From: Pseudomonas sp. ICMP22404
GTDB taxonomy: Bacteria; Pseudomonadota; Gammaproteobacteria; Pseudomonadales; Pseudomonadaceae
Reading direction: 5' to 3'
Assembly (NCBI RefSeq): GCF_006227205.1
Contig: NZ_VCNG01000006.1
Location: forward strand, 1-64,000
Length of the DNA: 64,000 nt
Within the stretch, counting starts at the first letter, position 1. Each line of letters begins with the position of its first letter. Positions 24,518 through 35,600 of the stretch are shown piece after piece. The translations under genes and the position numbers were made by a program. The notes below the pieces were generated by a model, which worked only from the letters and a program-made list of their open reading frames with translations, was not told the DNA's origin and searched no databases.

Positions 24518-25207
24518 TCAATCCAAGGCAAACGCCACCGCCGCCCGCGCATGCAGGTGGGTGGTGTCGAGCAGGGGCAGGGCGCTGTGCTCGGGTTTGA
24601 TCAGCAGGCCGATTTCCGTGCAGCCCAGGATGATCGCCTGGGCGCCACGTAGGGTCAGGGACTCGATGACCTGCTGGTAGACCTGGCGCGATGCCGGGTT
24701 GATCACACCCACGCAGAGTTCGTCATAGATGATGCGGTGCACCGCCTGGCGCTCTTCTGCGTCGGGGACCAGCACGGTCAATCCTTGGGCACTTAGCCGA
24801 TCCTTGAGGAAGTCCTGCTCCATGGTGAACGCCGTGCCCAACAGGCCGACCGTCACGGTTCCTCCGTCGAGGGCGGCCTGGCCGGTGGGGTCGGCGATGT
24901 GCAGGAATGGAATCGAAATGGCCGACTGGATCTGCGCCGCCACCTTGTGCATGGTGTTGGTACACAGCACCACGCACTCGGCACCGCCGGCCTGAAGACG
25001 TCGCGCGGCATCCACCAGGATGGCGGCGGCATCGTCCCAGCGCCCGGCGTGCTGAGCCTGCTCCACCGGGCCGAAATCGACGCTGTGCATCAGCAGTTGT
25101 GCCGAGCGCAACGGCCCGAGCCGGTCCCGTACCTGCTGATTGATCAAGCGATAGTATTCGGCGCTGGATTCCCAGCTCATGCCGCCGATAAGGCCGATGG
25201 TGCGCAT
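24518..25207 (-). CDS. Aspartate/glutamate racemase family protein
   Basis: A 229-residue cofactor-independent racemase. MRTIGLIGGMSWESSAEYYR is the classic start; the two catalytic Cys are in VVLCTNTMHKV (about residue 82) and IILGCTEIGLLI (about residue 195). Members interconvert D- and L-aspartate or -glutamate; YgeA-like relatives have broader range. The ATG at 25207 has GAGG 7 bases upstream. Confidence 0.92.
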   Translation of the reverse strand: MRTIGLIGGMSWESSAEYYRLINQQVRDRLGPLRSAQLLMHSVDFGPVEQAQHAGRWDDAAAILVDAARRLQAGGAECVVLCTNTMHKVAAQIQSAISIPFLHIADPTGQAALDGGTVTVGLLGTAFTMEQDFLKDRLSAQGLTVLVPDAEERQAVHRIIYDELCVGVINPASRQVYQQVIESLTLRGAQAIILGCTEIGLLIKPEHSALPLLDTTHLHARAAVAFALD

Positions 25208-25391
25208 TGGATGTCCTCGGGCAATGGCCTGTGTCGACGGGACCGGCCTGCCAGGAGTCTCCAATTGTTCAGGAGCGGATGCCAGAGGAACATCAACTGT
25301 AACGCTCATCTTTGCGTCAGGTGTCATGGTGTAGTGACTTTTCTCCGCTAGTCCAAGGCAAATCTGGCATGGCGACACCTGTCATACCGAA

Positions 25392-26354
25392 TCACTGAAC
25401 CAAGGCCTGCTCCTCTGCGGAGTAGCTGAAGGAGGCCTTGCCGCCGAGGCTGGCGGCCGGTGTCAGGCGAATGATCGGCACCACGATCTTTGGACTGGTG
25501 GAGTTATAGAAGTCACGTTGATTGTATTGGGCATCGGCCAATCCCTTGCTGTTTCCTGCGATATAGAAAAAGGCCAGGATCGGAAAAGTGTTGGGCCGTC
25601 CCGGAGTCCAGGTCTTGATAATGATCTCGTTATGATCGTTGAAGACCTGGGTCGCGTAGGCTGGAGTCTTAGCCGCCAGCAGCGCCCTGGACCGCAACGA
25701 CTCCCTGAACGCAGGTGCGGCAAACGTATTGCGGTCATCGCTGACATCAAACCCGCATTGCTGAATGGGGTGCTGGGCATTGGGGTCGGGATAGGTCCAT
25801 ACATACACCCATTGCTCGGCGATCGTAACGTTATGGTACTGACACAGATTGCTGTGATAAGGATAAAAGGGGTGGGGGCCGCAAGGTGGGCTGCGTTGCT
25901 GGGTCCATCCATCCATGGGGTATGAACACATGTAAAACAGCTGGGCCTTGCCTGCTGGAGCCTCGAGGAAGGGGTACAGGATATAGCCGTTCTGGTAGTC
26001 CCAACCGAATGCGTTGCCCCCAAAGTTGGTGTCCGCTCTCATATAAGAAAAGGACACGGCGCCGTTCTGTAAGGAAATCGGACTGGGGTCCCAGACTTTA
26101 TAGACATTGAGTGGGTCTTTTATGGTGAGCCGGAGGGTCACGCCCGAACAAAGGAATGCCGGTTGGGATTCGGTCTTGTTGCAGTTGGGGAAGTTGCGAT
26201 TATACAGCGTGTCCAGGTAAGCGGCGGTGTCTGGTCCGTCGAGTATTTGAACACCATCAGCCATAGTGATTTCGGGCGGTTTTGTTGCAATTGGCGCACA
26301 ACTGACCATCAGCGTGATCAGCAGCATGGCCATTAATCCACTTGATCTACGCAT
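25392..26354 (-). CDS. Halovibrin-like lipoprotein
   Basis: A 320-residue lipoprotein; the signal peptide ends in the lipobox LMVSC (Cys at residue 19). The mature part has many aromatic residues and six or more Cys (NFPNCNKTES, AFLCSGVTLRL, YMCSYPMDGWTQQ, CGPHPFYPY, QCGFDVSDDRN), suggesting disulfides, and a C-terminal FFYIAGNS ... NQRDFYNSTSPKIVVPIIRLT. It resembles Pseudomonas proteins annotated as halovibrin HvnA, whose Vibrio namesake was reported as a secreted ADP-ribosyltransferase; I am moderately sure of this match and see no clear ADP-ribosylation motif. AGGA lies 7 bases before the chosen ATG. Confidence 0.7.
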   Translation of the reverse strand: MRRSSGLMAMLLITLMVSCAPIATKPPEITMADGVQILDGPDTAAYLDTLYNRNFPNCNKTESQPAFLCSGVTLRLTIKDPLNVYKVWDPSPISLQNGAVSFSYMRADTNFGGNAFGWDYQNGYILYPFLEAPAGKAQLFYMCSYPMDGWTQQRSPPCGPHPFYPYHSNLCQYHNVTIAEQWVYVWTYPDPNAQHPIQQCGFDVSDDRNTFAAPAFRESLRSRALLAAKTPAYATQVFNDHNEIIIKTWTPGRPNTFPILAFFYIAGNSKGLADAQYNQRDFYNSTSPKIVVPIIRLTPAASLGGKASFSYSAEEQALVQ

Positions 26355-26633
26355 GATGAGTTCCTGGCTCCTGCGGCCAAGAACTCGTCTGTCGTCTCGG
26401 CGGCTGGCTTTATCAAACCTCTCTCGGACGGTATTGACTACTGTCAGGTCTGACAGGTGATGGGCATAAAACCCGCTACTCATCACTTGCAGGACGTCCA
26501 TTCACAACCGGCGAAGAGGCGGGTTTCCCCTCTGTAGGGCAAGTTACTTTCATGCCTGAGCGGGCGAAAGAACCGCCCATTGGCTATACCTGTAGTCCCG
26601 CCCTCGTCTCGTGTGGCTTACAGGAGTGCCAGC

Positions 26634-27305
26634 ATGAAACTCGCGTCAATGATGGGTAGCGTATGCATCGTCTCGCTCACCTTGGTGGGTTGTTCCAGCA
26701 ACGTCACTCAGCCGGACGAATACTCCGGGTTCCTGGGGGATTACAGCCGGCTCAAGGAAGAAAAATCACCTTCGGGGGTCGCGGTGATGCGTTGGGTCGA
26801 TCCGAAGATCGAGCCGGGCAAATACACCCATCTCTATATCGAACCGACGCAGCTGTACCCCAAGCCGCAGCCGACCGTGAAAATTCCCCAGGCCACCTTG
26901 TCCGGCATCACCGCGTATTACGACCAGGCGCTCAGGCGAGAGGCCAGCAAGTCCTTGCCCCTGGCGACCGGTCCGGGGTCGGGCGTATTGGTGATGCGTG
27001 CGGCCATCACCGCCGTGGGCAGCAAGACCGAGGGCCTGAAACCTTACGAGGTGGTTCCGATTGCACTGGTGGCGGCCGCCGTCAGTACCGCCAGCGGTAT
27101 TCGTGACCAGGAAACCACGCTAGGCACCGAGGCGGTGTTCCTCGACGGCGGGGACAATGCGGTGATCGCCCAGGTGGTGCGCAAGGGCACGGGCAGGCCA
27201 TTGTCCAACGACTCCCAGGTGATGAAACCCGATGACGTCAAGGGCGTCATCGACGGCTGGGCGGCGGATCTGCACCAGTCGTTCCTGAAGCTCAAGGACA
27301 AGTAG
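26634..27305 (+). CDS. DUF3313 domain lipoprotein
   Basis: A 223-residue predicted lipoprotein with lipobox LVGC at residue 20. The mature part (SGFLGDYSRLKEE, AVMRWVDPKIEPGKYTHLYI, SGVLVMRAAITAVGSK) matches the DUF3313 family of uncharacterised envelope proteins. CAGGAG lies 7 bases before the ATG. The isolated gene lies just upstream of tpx in the same direction, with a 105-base gap. Confidence 0.88.
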   Translation: MKLASMMGSVCIVSLTLVGCSSNVTQPDEYSGFLGDYSRLKEEKSPSGVAVMRWVDPKIEPGKYTHLYIEPTQLYPKPQPTVKIPQATLSGITAYYDQALRREASKSLPLATGPGSGVLVMRAAITAVGSKTEGLKPYEVVPIALVAAAVSTASGIRDQETTLGTEAVFLDGGDNAVIAQVVRKGTGRPLSNDSQVMKPDDVKGVIDGWAADLHQSFLKLKDK

Positions 27306-27410
27306 CGGTATTCAAGCGATGACTTTTTGTGTCTAACCATAGGTCGCGGCGGTATTTCATGGTTAACTCCGGCCTCGACCTTTTTCAAACATGTCAGAAG
27401 GAATCCGTTC

Positions 27411-27911
27411 ATGGCTCAAGTCACCCTCAAAGGCAACCCGGTTCAAGTCAATGGCCAGTTGCCGCAAGCCGGTTCCAAGGCGCCAGCCTTTTCCCTGGTT
27501 GCCGGCAATCTGTCGGACGTTTCCCTGAAGGATTTCGCCGGCAAGCGCAAGGTCCTGAATATTTTCCCAAGCGTCGACACCCCGACATGCGCCACGTCCG
27601 TGCGTAAGTTCAATGCCCAGGCCAACGAGCTGAACAACACCGTCGTGCTGTGCATCTCCGCTGACCTGCCGTTCGCTCAGGCGCGTTTCTGCGGCGCCGA
27701 AGGCCTGGAGAATGTCCAGAACCTGTCCACCCTGCGCGGTGCCGAGTTCATCCAGAACTACGGCGTAGCCATCGCTGACGGTCCGCTGAAGGGTCTGACC
27801 GCCCGTGCCGTGGTCGTGCTGGACGAGAATGACACCGTACTGCACAGCGAATTGGTCAAGGAAATCGCCGAAGAACCAAACTACGACGCTGCACTCGCTG
27901 TCCTGAAATAA
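27411..27911 (+). CDS. tpx: Thiol peroxidase Tpx
   Basis: A 166-residue lipid-hydroperoxide peroxidase of the atypical 2-Cys peroxiredoxin type. The peroxidatic Cys is in [17 protein letters not shown] (about residue 60) and the resolving Cys in [12 protein letters not shown] (about residue 94). It is thioredoxin-dependent in this family. Length and N-terminal [16 protein letters not shown] are typical. A terminator follows. Confidence 0.95.
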   Translation: MAQVTLKGNPVQVNGQLPQAGSKAPAFSLVAGNLSDVSLKDFAGKRKVLNIFPSVDTPTCATSVRKFNAQANELNNTVVLCISADLPFAQARFCGAEGLENVQNLSTLRGAEFIQNYGVAIADGPLKGLTARAVVVLDENDTVLHSELVKEIAEEPNYDAALAVLK

Positions 27912-27943
27912 GGGCTCTGATCAGAGTATTTATTACAATTGTT

Positions 27944-27969
27944 AACGGCCTGGCTCTGCCCAGGCCGTT
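27944..27969 (+). terminator. Rho-independent terminator after tpx
   Basis: A 10-bp perfect stem (AACGGCCTGG / CCAGGCCGTT) with a 6-base loop, followed by TTCATTT, 32 bases after the tpx stop. Confidence 0.88.
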
Positions 27970-28101
27970 TTCATTTGTACTTCAAGCGTTTAGCCTGCAA
28001 CCCGATACGTAAGCCCAAGGTAAATTGCCGGTAAAGGCGCTTTGCTAAATACCTGCCAGTGCTTATCGTTCAGCCTTCCATAAAAGATGCCCACGCGCCC
28101 A

Positions 28102-29418
28102 ATGGTTGATCACTCCATGCAATCCTCTGTTCCCCGCAATTCCCGTCGCTGGCTGTTCAGCCTGTTCGTCGTATTGGTCGTCGCGGTGCTGGCCTGGAAA
28201 TTCTGGCCGGCCGGCGCGGATCACAAGTCCGCTGCAGGACAGAAAGCCGCCGCTGGACACATGGGGCGTTCGGGCGGCATGCGGCCCGGGTTCGGCGGTG
28301 CGACGGGGCCGATACCGGTTCGGGTGGCACCCGCCGTCACCGGGGATTTCCCGTTGTATTACAAGGCGTTGGGCACGGTCACGGCGCTCAATACGATCAA
28401 CGTGCGCAGCCGGGTGGGCGGTGAGCTGGTCAAGATCGCCTTCGAAGAAGGGCAGATGGTGAAGGCGGGGGACCTGCTGGCCGAGATCGATCCGCGTCCC
28501 TACCAGAACGCCTTGCTGCAGGCCGAAGGTACGTTGCTGCAGAACCAGGCCCAGTTGAAAAACGCCCAGGTCGATCTCGAGCGGTACCGCGGCCTGTATG
28601 CCGAGGACAGCATCGCCAAGCAGACCCTCGACACCGCGGCTGCGCTGGTGGGGCAGTATCAAGGCACGGTCAAGACCAACCAGGCGGCGGTCAACGACGC
28701 CAGGCTCAACCTGGAGTTCACCAAGATACGTGCACCGATCTCCGGGCGCGTAGGCCTGCGGCAACTGGACATTGGCAACCTGGTGGCGGCCAACGACACC
28801 ACGGCCCTGGCCGTCATCACCCAGACCCAACCCATCAATGTCGTGTTCACCCTGCCGGAAAACAACCTCGACACGGTGCTTGCCCGTTACCGCAGCGGCG
28901 CGAAGCTGCCTGTCGAAGCCTGGGACCGTGGCGATGTGAAACTCCAGGCCAGCGGCGTGCTGCAAAGCCTGGACAACCAGATCGACATCACCACCGGCAC
29001 CCTGAAATTCAAGGCCCGCTACGATAATCGTGAGCAGTCGCTGTTCCCCAATCAGTTCGTCAACGTGCGCCTGTTGGCCGACACGCTTAAGGGGGTGATC
29101 CTGGCGCCGACCGCAGCCATTCAGTTCGGCACCAATGGCACCTTCGTCTACGCCCTGGAGGGCGACAAGAAGGTCACCATCAAGCAGCTCAAGGTCGGCG
29201 CCAGTGACGGCGAAAATACCGTGATCACGGAAGGACTGGCCGCCGGCGACCGGGTGGTGCTCGAAGGCACCGACCGTTTGAAGGAAGGCAGCGAGGTGGA
29301 AGTGGTCAACGACAGCCAGGATGTGCCCACCACGCCAACCGAACACCTGCAGGGCAAGCCTGCGGCAGCCCCGGCTGAACCCGCCGTGGCCGACAAGGCG
29401 AAAAAGGGCGGCGCATGA
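28102..29418 (+). CDS. muxA: RND efflux periplasmic adaptor MuxA (MdtA-like)
   Basis: Membrane fusion protein of about 438 residues linking the two RND pumps to the outer-membrane channel. A membrane anchor (about residues 16-35) is followed by the lipoyl/hairpin region ([20 protein letters not shown] ... [12 protein letters not shown]), a barrel domain ([18 protein letters not shown]) and a Gly/Ala/Pro-rich C-terminal tail. Starts at 28087, 28102 and 28117 are all ATG without a convincing ribosome-binding site, so the N-terminus is uncertain by a few residues. Its stop overlaps the muxB start (ATGA). Confidence 0.92.
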   Translation: MVDHSMQSSVPRNSRRWLFSLFVVLVVAVLAWKFWPAGADHKSAAGQKAAAGHMGRSGGMRPGFGGATGPIPVRVAPAVTGDFPLYYKALGTVTALNTINVRSRVGGELVKIAFEEGQMVKAGDLLAEIDPRPYQNALLQAEGTLLQNQAQLKNAQVDLERYRGLYAEDSIAKQTLDTAAALVGQYQGTVKTNQAAVNDARLNLEFTKIRAPISGRVGLRQLDIGNLVAANDTTALAVITQTQPINVVFTLPENNLDTVLARYRSGAKLPVEAWDRGDVKLQASGVLQSLDNQIDITTGTLKFKARYDNREQSLFPNQFVNVRLLADTLKGVILAPTAAIQFGTNGTFVYALEGDKKVTIKQLKVGASDGENTVITEGLAAGDRVVLEGTDRLKEGSEVEVVNDSQDVPTTPTEHLQGKPAAAPAEPAVADKAKKGGA

Positions 29419-32400
29419 ATCTCTCGCGGCTGTTCATCCTGCGCCCGGTCGCGACTACGCTGAGTATGCTGGCCATTGTCCTGGCTGGCCTGATCGCCTA
29501 TCGGTTGCTGCCGGTGTCGGCATTGCCCCAGGTCGACTACCCGACCATCCGTGTCATGACCCTGTACCCGGGCGCCAGCCCCGACGTGATGACCAGTGCC
29601 GTGACCGCGCCCCTGGAGCGGCAGTTCGGACAGATGCCGGGCCTGACGCAGATGGCGTCCACCAGCTCCGGTGGCGCTTCGGTGATTACCCTGCGCTTCA
29701 ACCTCGAAATCAACATGGATGTCGCCGAACAACAGGTGCAGGCAGCGATCAATGCGGCCACCAACCTGTTGCCGACCGACCTGCCGGCGCCGCCGGTATA
29801 TAACAAGGTCAACCCGGCCGACACCCCGGTCCTGACCCTGGCGATCACCTCCAAGACCATGCTGCTGCCCAAGCTCAACGATTTGGTGGACACCCGCATG
29901 GCGCAGAAGATCGCCCAGATCAGCGGGGTCGGCATGGTCACCATCGCCGGCGGGCAGCGCCAGGCGGTGCGGATCAAGGTCAACCCCGAAGCCCTGGCGG
30001 CCAACGGTCTCAACTTGGCGGACGTGCGCACCCTGATCGGTGCTTCCAACGTCAACCAGCCCAAGGGCAACTTCGACGGTGCGACCCGGGTGTCGATGCT
30101 CGATGCCAACGATCAGTTGACCTCGCCCAAGGACTACGCCGAGCTGATCCTGGCCTACGCCAACGGCGCGCCGTTGCGGCTCAAGGACGTGGCGCAGATC
30201 GTCGATGGCGCCGAGAATGAGCGCCTTGCTGCCTGGGCCAACGAAAACCAGGCCGTGCTGCTGAACATCCAGCGCCAACCGGGGGCCAACGTCATTGAAG
30301 TGGTGGACCGGATCAAGGCACTGTTGCCGAGCATCACCGACAACCTGCCGGCCGGCCTGGACGTTACCGTGCTCACCGACCGCACCCAGACCATCCGCGC
30401 TTCGGTCACCGACGTGCAGCATGAACTGCTGATCGCCATCGCCCTGGTGGTCATGGTGACGTTCCTGTTCCTGCGCCGTTTCAGCGCCACCATCATCCCG
30501 TCGGTGGCCGTGCCGTTGTCGCTGATCGGTACGTTCGGCGTGATGTACCTGGCGGAGTTCTCCATCAACAACCTGACACTGATGGCCCTGACCATTGCCA
30601 CCGGTTTCGTGGTGGACGATGCCATCGTCATGCTGGAGAACATCGCCCGTTATATCGAGGAGGGCGACAGCCCGCTGCAGGCCGCGCTCAAGGGCGCGAA
30701 GCAGATCGGCTTCACGCTGATTTCCCTGACGCTGTCGCTGATTGCGGTGTTGATTCCGCTGTTGTTCATGGCTGACGTAGTGGGGCGCTTGTTCCGTGAG
30801 TTCGCCATCACCCTGGCCGTGGCAATCCTGATTTCCCTGGTGGTGTCCCTGACCTTGACCCCGATGATGTGCGCACGCTTGCTCAAGCGTGAGCCGAGGG
30901 AGGATGAGCAGGGGCGTTTCTACCGTGCCAGCGGGGCGTGGATCGACTGGCTGATCGCCGCCTATGGTCGCAAGTTGCAATGGGTGCTCAGGCATCAGCC
31001 GCTGACCCTGCTGGTGGCGGTGGGCAGCCTTGTGCTTACGGTGGTGTTGTACCTGGCCGTGCCCAAGGGGTTCTTCCCGGTGCAGGACACCGGGGTGATC
31101 CAGGGCATTTCCGAGGCGCCGCAGTCGATTTCCTTCGCCGCCATGAGCGAGCGCCAGCAAGAACTGGCCAAGGTGATCCTCGCCGACCCAGCGGTGGAAA
31201 GCCTGTCTTCGTACATCGGCGTGGATGGCGACAACGCCACCCTCAACAGCGGCCGGCTGCTGATCAATCTCAAGCCCCACAGCAAGCGAGACGACAGCGC
31301 CAGCGAGATCATTGCCCGCTTGCAGCCGCAACTGGATCGCCTGGTGGGCATCCGCCTGTTCATGCAGCCGGTGCAGGACCTGACCATCGAAGACCGGGTC
31401 AGTCGTACCCAGTACCAGTTCAGCCTGTCGTCACCGGACGCCGAATTGCTCACCCTGTGGAGCGGGCGATTGGTAGAGGCGCTGGCTCGCCAGCCGGAGC
31501 TGACCGACGTCGCCAGCGACCTGCAGGACAAGGGGCTCCAGGTCTACCTGGTGATCGACCGTGACGCCGCATCACGCCTGGGCGTGTCGGTGTCGAACAT
31601 CACCGATGCGCTGTATGACGCGTTTGGCCAACGGCAGATTTCCACCATCTATACCCAGGCCAGCCAGTACCGGGTGGTGTTGCAGGCCCAGTCCGGGGAG
31701 AAGATCGGCCCGCAGGCTCTGAATCAGATCTACGTCAAGACCACCGATGGTGGGCAGGTGCGCCTGTCGAGCCTGGCCCGGGTCGAGGAGCGTCAGGCCC
31801 AATTGGCGATTGCCCACATCGGCCAGTTCCCGGCGGTGATGATGTCGTTCAACCTTGCGCCGGGTGTGGCCCTCGGCCATGGGGTGGAGTTGATCGAGAA
31901 GGTCCAGCACGATATCGGCATGCCGGTGGGCGTGCAGACTGAGTTCCAGGGCGCGGCCCAGGCGTTCCAGGCCTCGTTGTCGAGCACCTTGCTGCTGATC
32001 CTGGCGGCGGTGGTGACCATGTACATCGTGCTGGGCGTGCTGTACGAGAGCTATATCCACCCGATCACGATCCTCTCGACCTTGCCCTCGGCGGCCATCG
32101 GTGCCTTGCTGGCGTTGATTCTCAGTGGCAACGACCTGGGCATGATCGCGATCATCGGCATTATCCTGTTGATCGGCATCGTCAAGAAGAACGCGATCAT
32201 GATGATCGACTTCGCCCTCGATGCCGAGCGCAACCAAGGGATCGATCCGCAGACGGCGATCTATCAAGCCGCATTGCTGCGCTTCCGGCCAATCCTGATG
32301 ACCACCCTGGCGGCCCTGTTCGGCGCGGTACCGCTGATGCTCGCCACCGGCTCCGGCGCGGAACTGCGCCAGCCCCTGGGGCTGGTGATGGTAGGCGGGT

Positions 32401-32510
32401 TGTTGGTGAGCCAGGTGCTGACGCTGTTCACGACGCCTGTTATCTACCTGTATTTCGATCGCCTCGGGCGGCGCTTTGCCCGGGTTGATGGGAAAGAGGT
32501 GCAGGCATGA
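29415..32510 (+). CDS. muxB: RND multidrug efflux pump MuxB (MdtB-like)
   Basis: Inner-membrane proton-driven pump of 1031 residues with the 12-segment RND layout. The proton-relay Asp pair is in [12 protein letters not shown] (about residue 400). [20 protein letters not shown] follows the first membrane segment. In P. aeruginosa MuxB and MuxC act together with MuxA and OpmB to export novobiocin, aztreonam, macrolides and tetracycline; similar function is expected here. It ends 181 bases before muxC, an unusually large gap for this operon (see the repeat at 32560). Confidence 0.94.
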   Translation: MNLSRLFILRPVATTLSMLAIVLAGLIAYRLLPVSALPQVDYPTIRVMTLYPGASPDVMTSAVTAPLERQFGQMPGLTQMASTSSGGASVITLRFNLEINMDVAEQQVQAAINAATNLLPTDLPAPPVYNKVNPADTPVLTLAITSKTMLLPKLNDLVDTRMAQKIAQISGVGMVTIAGGQRQAVRIKVNPEALAANGLNLADVRTLIGASNVNQPKGNFDGATRVSMLDANDQLTSPKDYAELILAYANGAPLRLKDVAQIVDGAENERLAAWANENQAVLLNIQRQPGANVIEVVDRIKALLPSITDNLPAGLDVTVLTDRTQTIRASVTDVQHELLIAIALVVMVTFLFLRRFSATIIPSVAVPLSLIGTFGVMYLAEFSINNLTLMALTIATGFVVDDAIVMLENIARYIEEGDSPLQAALKGAKQIGFTLISLTLSLIAVLIPLLFMADVVGRLFREFAITLAVAILISLVVSLTLTPMMCARLLKREPREDEQGRFYRASGAWIDWLIAAYGRKLQWVLRHQPLTLLVAVGSLVLTVVLYLAVPKGFFPVQDTGVIQGISEAPQSISFAAMSERQQELAKVILADPAVESLSSYIGVDGDNATLNSGRLLINLKPHSKRDDSASEIIARLQPQLDRLVGIRLFMQPVQDLTIEDRVSRTQYQFSLSSPDAELLTLWSGRLVEALARQPELTDVASDLQDKGLQVYLVIDRDAASRLGVSVSNITDALYDAFGQRQISTIYTQASQYRVVLQAQSGEKIGPQALNQIYVKTTDGGQVRLSSLARVEERQAQLAIAHIGQFPAVMMSFNLAPGVALGHGVELIEKVQHDIGMPVGVQTEFQGAAQAFQASLSSTLLLILAAVVTMYIVLGVLYESYIHPITILSTLPSAAIGALLALILSGNDLGMIAIIGIILLIGIVKKNAIMMIDFALDAERNQGIDPQTAIYQAALLRFRPILMTTLAALFGAVPLMLATGSGAELRQPLGLVMVGGLLVSQVLTLFTTPVIYLYFDRLGRRFARVDGKEVQA

Positions 32511-32559
32511 CGGCTTGTAGAACGATGACCACCATGCGCCCAGGGCGGAGGAGCTTTTT

Positions 32560-32647
32560 GTGGCGAGGGGACTCATCCCCGTCAGGCTGCGTAGCAGCCT
32601 CTTTTGTGAGCGCTGCGCACTCAAGCGGGGATAAATCCCCTCGCCAC
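32560..32647. repeat. GTGGCGAGGGGA element between muxB and muxC
   Basis: Outer ends GTGGCGAGGGGACTCATCCCC and GGGGATAAATCCCCTCGCCAC form a long hairpin; the middle is shorter than in the copies at 15752 and 63858. It lies inside the mux operon, so any transcript reading through it would carry a strong stem-loop. Confidence 0.88.
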
Positions 32648-32691
32648 AAAAGCGCTCGCCGCTTGAAGCTTGCGGCTTGGAGCTATTGCCC

Positions 32692-35600
32692 ATGAACCTC
32701 TCCGGGCCCTTCATCAAGCGCCCCGTCGCCACCATGCTGCTGAGTTTCGCCATCATGCTGCTTGGCGGTGTGTGCTTCGGCCTGCTGCCGGTTTCGCCGC
32801 TGCCGCAGATGGATTTCCCGGTGATCGTGGTCCAGGCCAACCTGCCGGGGGCCAGCCCGGAGGTGATGGCTTCGACGGTGGCGACGCCCCTCGAACGCTC
32901 CTTCGGCGCCATCGCCGGGGTCAATACCATGAGCAGCCGTTCCAGCCAGGGCTCGACTCGGGTGATCCTGCAATTCGACCTGGACCGCGATATCAACGGG
33001 GCGGCGCGCGAAGTGCAGGCGGCCATCAATGCCTCGCGTAACCTGCTGCCCAGCGGTATGCGCAGTATGCCGACCTATAAAAAGGTCAACCCGTCCCAGG
33101 CGCCGGTCATGGTGCTGTCGCTGACCTCGGACGTATTGGAGAAGGGCCAACTCTACGACCTGGCGGCCACCATTCTGTCCCAGAGCCTGTCCCAGGTTTC
33201 AGGTGTCGGCGAAGTGCAGATCGGCGGCAGTTCGCTGCCGGCGGTTCGCATCGAGCTGGAACCGCAGTTGCTCAACCAGTACGGCGTGGCGCTGGATGAC
33301 GTGCGCAAGACCATCGCTAACAGTAACGTGCGCCGGCCCAAGGGTTCGGTCGAGGATGACCGGCGCATGTGGCAGGTCCAGGCCAACGACCAGTTGGAGA
33401 AGGCCAAGGACTACGAAACCCTGATCATCCGTTACCAGGACGGCTCGGTGCTGCGGCTCAGGGACGTGGCGAAGGTCGCCGACAGCGTCGAGGATCGCTA
33501 CAACAGCGGTTTCTTCAACAACGATGCCGCGGTACTGCTGGTGATCAACCGCCAGGCCGGCGCCAACATCATCGAGACGGTCAATGAAATCAAGGCGCAA
33601 CTGCCGGCGTTGCAGGCGGTGCTGCCGGCCAGCGTCAAGCTGAACCTGGCCATGGACCGTTCGCCGGTGATCAAGGCCACCCTGCACGAAGCGGAAATGA
33701 CCCTGCTGATCGCTGTTGCCCTGGTGGTGCTGGTGGTGTTCCTGTTCCTCGGCAATTTCCGCGCCTCGCTGATTCCGACCCTGGCGGTACCGGTGTCGCT
33801 GGTGGGCACGTTCGCGGTGATGTACCTCTACGGTTTTTCCCTGAACAACCTGTCGTTGATGGCGTTGATCCTCGCCACCGGGTTGGTGGTGGATGACGCC
33901 ATCGTCGTGCTGGAAAACATTTCCCGGCACATCGACGAAGGTGTGCCGCCGATGAAAGCCGCTTACCTCGGTGCCAAGGAGGTGGGCTTCACCCTGTTGT
34001 CGATGAACGCCTCGCTGGTGGCGGTGTTCCTGTCGATCCTGTTCATGGGGGGCATCATCGAGAGCCTGTTCCGCGAGTTTTCCATCACCCTGGCGGCGGC
34101 CATCGTGGTCTCGCTGGTGGTGTCCCTGACGCTTACGCCGATGCTCTGCTCGCGCTGGCTCAAGCCCCATGTGCCCGGACAGGAAAACCGTTTGCAGCGC
34201 GAGAGCCGGCGTCTCAACGACTGGATGGTTCGTGGCTATGCCACCAGCCTGGACTGGGTGCTGCGTCATCGACGCCTGACCTTGTTCAGTCTGCTGGTGA
34301 CCATCGGTGTCAACGTCGCCCTGTATGTGGTGGTGCCAAAAACCTTCATGCCGCAGCAGGACACCGGCCAGTTGATCGGTTTCGTGCGCGGCGATGACGG
34401 CCTGTCGTTCAACGTGATGCAGCCGAAGATGGAAATCTTCCGCCGTGCGGTGCTCAAGGACGACGCGGTGCAGAGCGTGGCGGGCTTCATTGGCGGCAAC
34501 AACGGCACCAACAACGCGTTCATGCTGGTGCGCCTCAAGCCGATCAAGGAACGGAGCATTTCCGCGCAGAAAGTCATCGAGCGCTTGCGCAAGGAAATGC
34601 CCAAGGTCCCCGGCGCCCAACTGATGCTGATGGCCGACCAGGACCTGCAATTCGGTGGCGGCCGCGAGCAGACCACCTCGCAATACTCCTACATCCTGCA
34701 AAGCGCTGACCTGGCGTCCCTGCGTGAGTGGTACCCCAAGCTCGTGGCCGCTTTCCGGACCTTGCCGGAGTTGACTGCCATTGACGCCCGGGACGGTGGT
34801 GGGGCTCAGCAGGTAACACTGGTGGTGGACCGCGACCAGGCCAAGCGCCTGGGCATCGACATGAACATGGTCACCGCCGTGCTGAACAACGCCTACAGCC
34901 AGCGCCAGATTTCGACCATCTATGACAGCCTGAACCAGTATCAGGTGGTGATGGAGGTCAATCCCAAGTACGCCCGGGACCCGAATACCCTGGAGCAGGT
35001 GCAGGTGATCACCGCCGACGGCGCGCGGGTGCCGTTGTCGACCATCGCCCATTATGAGAACAGCCTGGAGGATGACCGGGTCAGCCATGAAGGCCAGTTC
35101 GCTTCCGAGAGCATTTCCTTCGACATGGCCGAAGGCGTGACGGTGGAGCAGGGCACGGCCGCCATCGAGCGGACCATCGCCAGGCTCGGCATGCCCGAGG
35201 ACGTGATCGTGAAAATGGCCGGCACCGCCGACGCCTTCGCGGCCACCCAGAAGAGTCAGCCGTTCATGATCCTCGGGGCATTGCTGGCGGTGTACCTGGT
35301 GTTGGGCGTGCTGTATGAAAGCTACATTCATCCGCTGACCATCCTGTCCACCTTGCCGTCGGCCGGGGTCGGCGCGCTGCTGTCGATCTACATGCTAGGC
35401 GGGGAATTCAGCCTGATTTCCCTGCTGGGGCTGTTCCTGCTGATTGGCGTGGTGAAGAAAAACGCGATCCTGATGATCGACCTGGCCTTGCAACTGGAGC
35501 GGGGTGGGCAGGCACCGTTGGAGTCGATTCGCAGCGCCTGTCTGTTGCGCTTGCGGCCGATCCTGATGACCACGCTGGCGGCCATCCTCGGTGCCGTGCC

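Noticed and set aside
29148..31331. Minus-strand frame of 727 codons across muxA/muxB
   Set aside because: Antisense shadow of the RND pump genes; its His/Gln/Gly-rich composition is typical of reversed Pseudomonas codons.
33199..35331. Minus-strand frame of 710 codons across muxC
   Set aside because: Antisense shadow of muxC with the same biased composition and no domain.
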